A DNA stretch of 48,616 nucleotides from Eshraghiella sp964414835 (lineage in GTDB: Bacteria; Bacillota; Clostridia; Lachnospirales; Lachnospiraceae): the NCBI GenBank assembly GCA_964414835.1, contig CAYPWY010000014.1, positions 1 to 48,616 of the forward strand, given 5' to 3'. Under the pieces are notes generated by a model. That model searched no databases. It was not told the origin of the DNA and saw only the letters and a program-made list of their open reading frames with translations. This document shows positions 43,616 through 48,616 of the stretch, in pieces. The number at the start of each line of letters is the position of its first letter. The first letter of the stretch is position 1. The position numbers and the translations under genes were made by a program.

Positions 43616-45201
43616 GACAGCTTTGTAAGATAATTATAGGAGCTATTGCAGGAATCGTAATATGCCTTGGCATAGGTATTTCAGTACAGGCAAGAGACAG
43701 TGATGGAGATATAGTTATTATTGTGGACCCGGGGCATGGGGGAAATGACGGAGGGGCTGTATCGGCATATGACAATGAGGCGGACCTTAATTGGAACATA
43801 GCTATGGCGCTTAAGGCAGAGCTTGAGACATATAACGGCGTCAAAGTTTATCTTACAAGAGGTTCGGCGGAATGGAATTCCAATGCCGCCAGAGGAAGAA
43901 TGGGTGCGCAGCTGGGAGCAGACCTTTTTGTATCTGTTCATAACAACAGCGGAAGCAACAGTTCTGCCAATGGCGTACAGGTGTACGGTACTGTCAATTC
44001 CAATTATAAAGCATCAATGCAGACCTTGTGTACAAATATAGCGGCACATGTAAGTGCGTTGGGTTTGGCTAATGGAGGTTATCAGACAAGAGTATCTACA
44101 AATGACCCGTCAATAGATTACTACACAATGCTTGATGAGGCTGTAAAATGCGGTATTCCGGGAATTATTATTGAGCATTGCTATCTAAGCAATACGTCTG
44201 ATGCAGACTTTATTCATAATGAGGATAATCAAAGGAAATGCGGAACAGCTGATGCTACGGCTATAGCCGAATACTATGGACTTACAAAGCGTGGTGTGTC
44301 AGCAGGAAGTGAGATTACCCTTATAAGAACCTATAGTGCACACATGATTGGCAGCCTGAACGGAACATATACCTCATCAGATAACAGCATCGCATATGTC
44401 AATGAGAATGGTCTGATAACGGCGGTAGGAGCGGGAAAGGCAGTAATTACATGTACCTCCACAGATGGAAAAAAGGAGACTGTGACCGTCAATGTGCCGC
44501 AGACGCAGCTGATAGCAGTTGCTGCAGGTATTAATCCTACATTTTATAATGCAGGCGATGTGAGCTCATATAATCAGAGTACAGTCATGGTGAAAGCAAT
44601 ATATACTGATGGAAGTGCCGTACAGCTTTCAAGCGGATATACTTTTGGAGAAATATCAGACAGCGGCAACGGAGCGTATGATGTTCCAGTGTATTATCAA
44701 GGGCTTTCATGCAGTCTTAGATTGTACGGAACCGGTGCGGCAGGAAGCTATTCTGTTGATAATTATAAGGTAATAGGAACAAATAAGGACATTCTTGTAT
44801 ATCCGGTGATATATAATGGAATAAACACAGGAATAAGTATAGTTGCTGACGGAAACAGTTATACCGGAGTTGCGGCAGACCCTGTAGAGCCTTCTACGGA
44901 GGCGCCTGCACAGGAACCGACACAGGCACCCACAGAGGCAATGCCGGAAGACCCTACTGAGGAACCTACCGAAGCTCCGACAGAAGAACCAACGGAGATG
45001 ACTACCGAAGAAATTACAGAGAAGTCCACTGAAGAACCAACTGACGGTGAAACCGAGACGGAAACCTCCGCTGTACAACCGGAAGACAGCCGAAAAATTC
45101 CGGTGGGGCTTATTGTGGCGGCAGCGGTAGTTTTGGCAGCAGGTGCAGCAGTAGCAGTCATATATGGAATAAGGCGTAAAAAAGGAAAACAGTATGAATA
45201 G
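43612..45201 (+). CDS. N-acetylmuramoyl-L-alanine amidase (Amidase_3) with Ig-like domain and membrane tail, copy 2
   Basis: The 529-aa paralogue of the preceding gene starts at the overlapping ATGA. It has a signal peptide (cleavage likely after V-Q-A, about 27), an Amidase_3 domain with H42, E56, H110 and E188, and a Big_2-like unit (about 240-300). A second beta unit and a long Pro-Thr-Glu repeat spacer (about 426-485) follow. A C-terminal membrane segment (about 498-518) with a basic tail R-R-K-K-G-K completes it. There is no LPxTG. It is the last cell-wall gene of the block and overlaps the response-regulator gene by 8 bases, tying amidase and two-component expression together. Confidence 0.92.
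   Translation: MRQLCKIIIGAIAGIVICLGIGISVQARDSDGDIVIIVDPGHGGNDGGAVSAYDNEADLNWNIAMALKAELETYNGVKVYLTRGSAEWNSNAARGRMGAQLGADLFVSVHNNSGSNSSANGVQVYGTVNSNYKASMQTLCTNIAAHVSALGLANGGYQTRVSTNDPSIDYYTMLDEAVKCGIPGIIIEHCYLSNTSDADFIHNEDNQRKCGTADATAIAEYYGLTKRGVSAGSEITLIRTYSAHMIGSLNGTYTSSDNSIAYVNENGLITAVGAGKAVITCTSTDGKKETVTVNVPQTQLIAVAAGINPTFYNAGDVSSYNQSTVMVKAIYTDGSAVQLSSGYTFGEISDSGNGAYDVPVYYQGLSCSLRLYGTGAAGSYSVDNYKVIGTNKDILVYPVIYNGINTGISIVADGNSYTGVAADPVEPSTEAPAQEPTQAPTEAMPEDPTEEPTEAPTEEPTEMTTEEITEKSTEEPTDGETETETSAVQPEDSRKIPVGLIVAAAVVLAAGAAVAVIYGIRRKKGKQYE
44886..45065 (+). repeat. Degenerate Pro-Thr-Glu coding repeat
   Basis: Units encoding E-P-T-E and A-P-T-E recur about ten times in the spacer before the membrane segment of amidase copy 2. 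Such tracts are typical of wall-spanning linkers and are prone to length change by slippage. Confidence 0.75.
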
Positions 45202-45862
45202 GGTTTTGCTGGTTGAAGATGACAAAGATATAACGGACAATCTTATAGCATTTCTTCAAAGGGAAGGTTTTGCTGTCGAGTCGGCAGACGGACAGCAAAA
45301 GGCATTCTTGTTGCTTGATAATAACAGCTATGATTTGGTGCTTTTAGATGTGTCTTTGTCTGACGGCAACGGATTTGTGATTTGCCATAGAATCAAGTCA
45401 GAGAGGGATATTCCTGTAATATTTCTTACGGCATTGGGTGACGAGTTCAGCGTTGTGGCAGGCTTTGATGCCGGTGCTGATGACTACATATCAAAGCCCT
45501 TCAGACCACGTGAGCTGGTATCGCGAATGAAGAATGTTCTAAGGCGCAGAAATAATTCGGCAATTATATCCTACGGCGGTATATCCATTGATACAGTCAA
45601 GGGAATAGCAACAAAGGACGGCAAAGATTTATTTTTGTCGGCATTGGAGTACAAGCTTTTGCTGGTATTTTATAACAATATGGGTGTTGTTCTTTCAAGA
45701 AACCGTCTGCTGGAGGAAATATGGGATGCAGCAGGAGAATTTGTCAATGATAATACTCTGACCGTGTATATTAAACGTCTGCGCGGCAAAATAGAAGAGG
45801 ACCCGCAAAATCCCAAGATTATCACAACTGTAAGAGGTTTAGGCTATAAGGTAGGAGATTAG
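45194..45862 (+). CDS. OmpR/PhoB-family response regulator
   Basis: The 222-aa protein has a receiver domain (acidic D9-D10, phosphoacceptor D52, T79, K101) and a C-terminal winged helix (about 125-222) ending R-G-L-G-Y-K-V. Its partner kinase starts 1 base after its stop. It overlaps the end of amidase copy 2 by 8 bases, so it is probably made with the wall genes. The likely target is the ABC transporter downstream, as in BceRS-type detoxification loci; that is inference from order. Confidence 0.92.
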   Translation: MNRVLLVEDDKDITDNLIAFLQREGFAVESADGQQKAFLLLDNNSYDLVLLDVSLSDGNGFVICHRIKSERDIPVIFLTALGDEFSVVAGFDAGADDYISKPFRPRELVSRMKNVLRRRNNSAIISYGGISIDTVKGIATKDGKDLFLSALEYKLLLVFYNNMGVVLSRNRLLEEIWDAAGEFVNDNTLTVYIKRLRGKIEEDPQNPKIITTVRGLGYKVGD

Positions 45863-45863
45863 T

Positions 45864-46871
45864 ATGGGATTGTGGAGAAACCCTGAGGTCAGAAAAAATC
45901 TTATAATACTGATATTGTTTAGTGTGGTGGCTGCTGCCACCGCATTTATTATTGATGTCAAGTGCGGAGTTACCGCGGTTATTTTAGCGGTTGTGTATAC
46001 GGCGTATTATTTTACTGTCACTGCAAGGCGTTATAAGGCGATAGCCATGCTTAGTATGGAAATTGACAGAATACTGTATGATTGCAGCCGTTTTGATTTG
46101 GCAAGGTTTAAGGAGGGCGAGTTAAGCATTTTGTACAGCGAAATATACAAAATGACCGTAAAGCTCAGGGAACAGGCAGAATGTCTTATGAAGGATAAAA
46201 AATATTTATCCGATTCCATTGCCGACATATCACATCAGATAAGAACTCCGCTCACTTCAATAAGTCTTATTACGGAATTTTTATCTGAGCCGGACATTGA
46301 AAATGGCAGGCGTATACAATATACTAAAGAGCTTTTCGGCTTGTTGGAGCGTATAGACTGGCTTATTAATACCCTTCTTAAAATTTCCAGAATTGATGCC
46401 GGATTTGTAAAGTTTGACAAGAGTAGTGAGAGGATAAGTGATATAATACGGCAGGCATTGGAACCTGTATCGGTTTCAATGGATTTAAGGGAACAGAATC
46501 CTGTGGTGTATGCAGATGAAAAACTTAGACTTGATTGCGATAAGGCGTGGACCGTGGAGGCAGTGGGCAATATATTGAAAAACTGTATGGAGCACACGCC
46601 GCAAGGCGGAACCATTACGGTCACGGCATCGGATAATGCAGTTTACACAGGGCTTATTATCAAGGACACGGGAAATGGTATTGATGATGAAGATTTGCCT
46701 AATATATTTAAGCGTTTTTACAAAGGGAAGGATTCGTCAGCACAGAGCGTAGGAATAGGTCTTGCTCTTGCCAGAATGATTATCAATGAACAGGGCGGCA
46801 CAATCAAGGCATACAATAACAAAGATGGCGGGGCTGTCTTTGAGATAAGATTTTATAAATCAACGGTTTAG
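45864..46871 (+). CDS. Sensor histidine kinase, small-loop (intramembrane-sensing) type
   Basis: The 335-aa kinase has two membrane segments (about 13-31 and 34-52) with almost no outer loop, then a short linker. The HisKA domain has H124 in D-I-S-H-Q-I-R-T-P-L-T. The HATPase domain shows the N box N-I-L-K-N-C-M-E-H, then D-T-G-N-G-I and G-I-G-L-A-L-A. The lack of an outer sensor domain is typical of BceS-like kinases, which sense through an ABC transporter. GTAGGAG precedes the ATG. The cognate permease appears destroyed (47655-47774), so signalling may be impaired. Confidence 0.9.
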   Translation: MGLWRNPEVRKNLIILILFSVVAAATAFIIDVKCGVTAVILAVVYTAYYFTVTARRYKAIAMLSMEIDRILYDCSRFDLARFKEGELSILYSEIYKMTVKLREQAECLMKDKKYLSDSIADISHQIRTPLTSISLITEFLSEPDIENGRRIQYTKELFGLLERIDWLINTLLKISRIDAGFVKFDKSSERISDIIRQALEPVSVSMDLREQNPVVYADEKLRLDCDKAWTVEAVGNILKNCMEHTPQGGTITVTASDNAVYTGLIIKDTGNGIDDEDLPNIFKRFYKGKDSSAQSVGIGLALARMIINEQGGTIKAYNNKDGGAVFEIRFYKSTV

Positions 46872-46974
46872 TGACAAAATTGTAATAATTAAGTCACGGT
46901 ATAGTCATTTTGCTATGTTAGACTGACAATGTCATTAGAAAAGCTTTTTAATCATGAGAAAGGGAGATAGCAAG

Positions 46975-47658
46975 ATGGAAATATTAAGAGTTGAAAATTT
47001 ATTCAAAATATACGGAAAGGGCGATAATCAGGTGAAAGCTCTTGACAATGTATCTTTTGGAGTGGAGAAGGGGGAATTTGTGGCAATAATCGGACCGTCT
47101 GGCTCCGGTAAGTCAACGCTTCTCCACATTTTGGGCGGTGTGGACATTCCCACAAGCGGTAAGGTCTATATGGACGGTCAGGATGTGTATGCCCAAAATG
47201 AAGAGAATCTGGCTGTATTCAGACGCAGGCAGGTGGGATTAATCTATCAGTTCTATAATCTTATTCCGGTATTGGACGTAAAAGAAAATATTACGCTGCC
47301 GGTTCTTTTGGACGGACGGAAGGTCAATAATGACAGGCTTTGTGAGCTGCTTGATATACTTAAGCTCAATGGCCGGGAAAAGCATCTTCCCAATCAGCTT
47401 TCAGGAGGACAGCAGCAGAGAGTATCAATAGGAAGAGCGCTTATGAATGCACCTGCGGTGGTGCTGGCAGATGAACCTACCGGAAATCTGGATTCCAAAA
47501 ACAGTCAGGAGATTGTAGAGCTTCTTAAGCTTTCTAACCGGAAATACAATCAGACTTTAATCGTAATTACCCATGATGAGAATATTGCACTTCAGTCGGA
47601 TAGGATTATCGCCATAGAGGACGGACGCATTACCAGAGATGAGGTGATTAAGCGATGA
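46975..47658 (+). CDS. ABC transporter ATP-binding protein (MacB/BceA type)
   Basis: The 227-aa ATPase has Walker A G-P-S-G-S-G-K-S-T (40-48), the Q loop Y-Q-F-Y-N-L-I-P, signature L-S-G-G-Q (142-146), Walker B V-V-L-A-D-E (162-167) and the H loop V-I-T-H-D. ATG 46975 has GGGAG upstream; ATG 46954 would overlap that site. The stop overlaps the next start (ATGA), so the permease was translationally coupled. It would energise an FtsX-like permease for peptide/antibiotic response or mechanotransmission, but the permease is cut short here. A separate promoter in 46872-46953 is possible, but I find no good match. Confidence 0.92.
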   Translation: MEILRVENLFKIYGKGDNQVKALDNVSFGVEKGEFVAIIGPSGSGKSTLLHILGGVDIPTSGKVYMDGQDVYAQNEENLAVFRRRQVGLIYQFYNLIPVLDVKENITLPVLLDGRKVNNDRLCELLDILKLNGREKHLPNQLSGGQQQRVSIGRALMNAPAVVLADEPTGNLDSKNSQEIVELLKLSNRKYNQTLIVITHDENIALQSDRIIAIEDGRITRDEVIKR

Positions 47659-47774
47659 ATATTCTCAACAAGGTCACCAGAAAAACGCTTAATAAAAATA
47701 AAGTAAGAACCTTGGTAACCATAATCGGAATTGTACTGTCTGCTGCAATGTTTACCGGTGTGAATTGTGAGTAA
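47655..47774 (+). pseudogene. 5' remnant of an FtsX/MacB-type ABC permease
   Basis: The frame starts at the ATGA overlap with the ABC ATPase gene and encodes 39 aa. N-K-V-T-R-K-T-L-N-K-N-K-V-R-T is the usual basic start, and T-I-I-G-I-V-L-S-A-A-M-F-T-G-V is the first part of the first membrane helix. It then reads N-C-E and stops at 47772. Intact members run to about 700-1000 aa. The break coincides with a GTAA sequence at 47771 that looks like the left end of an insertion element, so the gene was probably interrupted by insertion. Confidence 0.8.
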
Positions 47775-47876
47775 AGTGAAAAATGGGAAACATAAGCAAC
47801 GTAAAAATCTGGTGTATGTAGATAGCCCTTGTAGGATAAACATGGTAAAATCTTAGAAGAAACGAGGTAAAGCAAT

Positions 47877-48245
47877 ATGGAAAAGCAGGTTTATATCACA
47901 GAGGAAGAACGGGCGAAGTGTCAAAAGGTGGTTGATGCGTTTGCAGAGTTGTATGAGATGGTGAATATCATGGTGATTGATGTAGACAGATATGGCTTTG
48001 TTGAACTGAAATATTACAAGCCGCCACATGGCTTTGAAGATGCCAAAACCTTTACGGACAGCGTGGCACTATTTGAGGAATTATGGGAGGAATGGCTGAA
48101 TACAAAGCTGTACCTGATGGCAAAAGGCACTTCACTATTGGAGAAAGGCTATAAGGGTGTGTTTGAGAGCCTGCCGGAAGAAAAACAGTCGGAACTTATT
48201 GTGAGAAAAGCTGATTTTGCGAAAACAGCGGAGATATATCTGTAA
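47877..48245 (+). CDS. Small protein of the inserted element, unknown function
   Basis: The 122-aa soluble protein is acidic and aromatic-rich, with A-F-A-E-L-Y-E-M-V, R-Y-G-F-V-E-L-K-Y-Y-K-P-P-H-G-F and E-E-W-L-N-T-K-L as the most conserved-looking stretches. From memory, similar short proteins often lie next to IS66-family transposase genes in gut Firmicutes, but I could not check this. GAGG lies 9 bases before the ATG. No DNA-binding or catalytic motif is visible. Its position 100 bases inside the presumed left end makes it the first gene of the element. Confidence 0.7.
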   Translation: MEKQVYITEEERAKCQKVVDAFAELYEMVNIMVIDVDRYGFVELKYYKPPHGFEDAKTFTDSVALFEELWEEWLNTKLYLMAKGTSLLEKGYKGVFESLPEEKQSELIVRKADFAKTAEIYL

Positions 48246-48294
48246 TATTATTCCTGTGAGGAAAGGCACAATAGTTAGTGGTTAATCAACGATT

Positions 48295-48328
48295 AGAAAG
48301 GTTCTGTATAATGCAGGGCTTTTCTTAT
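48295..48328 (+). terminator. Possible terminator after the small element gene
   Basis: A 12-bp stem (48295-48306 with 48314-48325) with three G-T pairs and a 7-nt loop is followed by a T-containing stretch. It lies 50 bases downstream of the gene's stop codon. Confidence 0.4.
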
Positions 48329-48383
48329 TGAACTTTTTTGATAAAAAGATTGAATGAATGGGTGGGATTCCGGCGTAACCGGC

Positions 48384-48528
48384 ATTGTGGAAATGTCGTA
48401 TAACTGGCTGTCTTATGGAGTTGTGGGTAACTTTGTTTGCAGGACGTGGGAAAGCTGTACTTGCTTTTCCATGTGCTGTGAACAGAGTTATCCATGACGG
48501 AATAGCCAGTTATGCACATTTCCATGAT
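48384..48528. repeat. Large imperfect palindrome
   Basis: The left arm (48384-48455) and the right arm (48463-48528) are imperfect reverse complements around a 7-nt loop. Long matching blocks include GGAAATGT, ATAACTGGCT and GGAAA near the loop. As RNA or single-stranded DNA it would form one long, bulged hairpin on either strand. It lies within the presumed insertion and contains no supported gene. Confidence 0.75.
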
Positions 48529-48616
48529 GTGTTTTGTAAACTTGATTTAAATTTCATATTTTCACGGGTATCATCGCAGTAGCAAGTAAAATGACAACGG
48601 CAGATTTTGCAAATAA

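Larger units (their letters stand above)
47771..48616 (+). mobile_element. Left part of an inserted element, possibly IS66-like
   Basis: The permease homology ends at about 47762, and a sequence beginning GTAAAGTG follows. IS66-family elements start with GTAA and make 8-base target duplications; the duplicated bases here would be those ending at 47770. The only gene inside is the 122-aa protein at 47877. The transposase genes and the right end would lie beyond 48616, so the family and boundary are inferred. The 371 bases from 48246 hold a hairpin and a large palindrome but no gene I can support. Confidence 0.5.

Noticed and set aside
46872..46953. Promoter and GTGAC/GTCAC inverted repeat before the ABC ATPase gene
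   Set aside because: The best -35/-10 pair (TTGTAA and TATAGT) is only 14 bases apart and the repeat arms are 5 bases, too weak to list as a feature.
48325..48582. Overlapping 65- and 66-codon frames on opposite strands in the palindrome
   Set aside because: They exist on both strands because the region is a palindrome; neither has a ribosome site or protein-like composition that I can support.
1..48616. tRNA, rRNA, CRISPR or prophage genes
   Set aside because: I saw no cloverleaf-like gene, no rRNA signature, no regular spaced repeats and no phage structural or integrase genes.

Overview
The window looks like a chromosomal segment of a low-to-moderate GC Firmicute, most likely a gut Lachnospiraceae (Clostridia). 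The reasons are strong AGGAGG-type ribosome sites, TTGACA/TATAAT promoters, and stand-alone Spo0A DNA-binding-domain proteins. It also carries DUF4250, DUF5716 and DUF5717 family proteins, which I know mainly from Lachnospiraceae. I see no rRNA, tRNA or CRISPR array. All family assignments are by eye from motifs and remembered families; no search was run.

Layout. (1) 1-4440: two paralogous Spo0A C-terminal-domain proteins on the minus strand flank a metal cassette on the plus strand. The cassette holds a CsoR-type repressor, a P1B metal ATPase and a damaged GNAT-like gene, with two palindromic CsoR-type operators. (2) 4497-5663: a YqhD/butanol-dehydrogenase-like Fe-ADH. (3) 5763-10851: a phosphorelay and c-di-GMP locus (HPt protein, REC-HD-GYP protein, second REC-HD-GYP-like protein, hybrid histidine kinase). 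The last two are each interrupted by one in-frame TAA. (4) 10911-12306: a DtxR-type regulator divergent from a thioredoxin-reductase-like flavoprotein whose second nucleotide site is degenerate. (5) 12477-17765: three probably cytoplasmic carbohydrate enzymes: a clan GH-A hydrolase, a SASA-type acetylesterase and a GH31 enzyme. (6) 18051-24581: clpB, a DUF4250 protein, two unknown membrane-associated proteins, a polysaccharide deacetylase and rarA.

(7) 24673-31549: a four-gene run I read as an uncharacterised system: a 1183-aa DUF5717-like protein, a DUF5716-like protein with an actin/Hsp70-type phosphate motif, a TPR protein and a two-TM coiled-coil protein. (8) 31586-37555: valS, then a GT2-GtrA fusion, a phosphodiester-glycosidase (NAGPA) protein and an anchored protein of unknown function. 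(9) 37576-45201: a MoxR ATPase, a DUF58 protein and a transglutaminase membrane protein, followed by two tandem amidases with Ig-like domains and C-terminal membrane anchors. (10) 45194-47774: an OmpR-type two-component system and an ABC ATPase whose FtsX/MacB-type permease is cut after about 36 codons. The cut starts at a GTAA sequence that I read as the left end of an inserted IS66-like element. The rest of the window (47771-48616) holds a small accessory protein and a roughly 145-bp imperfect palindrome.

How the genes fit together. Regions 8-10 are tightly packed, several genes overlapping by 4-20 bases, and nearly all products are membrane or cell-wall proteins; this suggests one envelope-building and envelope-sensing block whose ABC output branch has been destroyed by the insertion. 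Region 3 would once have linked an extracytoplasmic signal to c-di-GMP breakdown; the two stop codons suggest it is decaying or uses split proteins.
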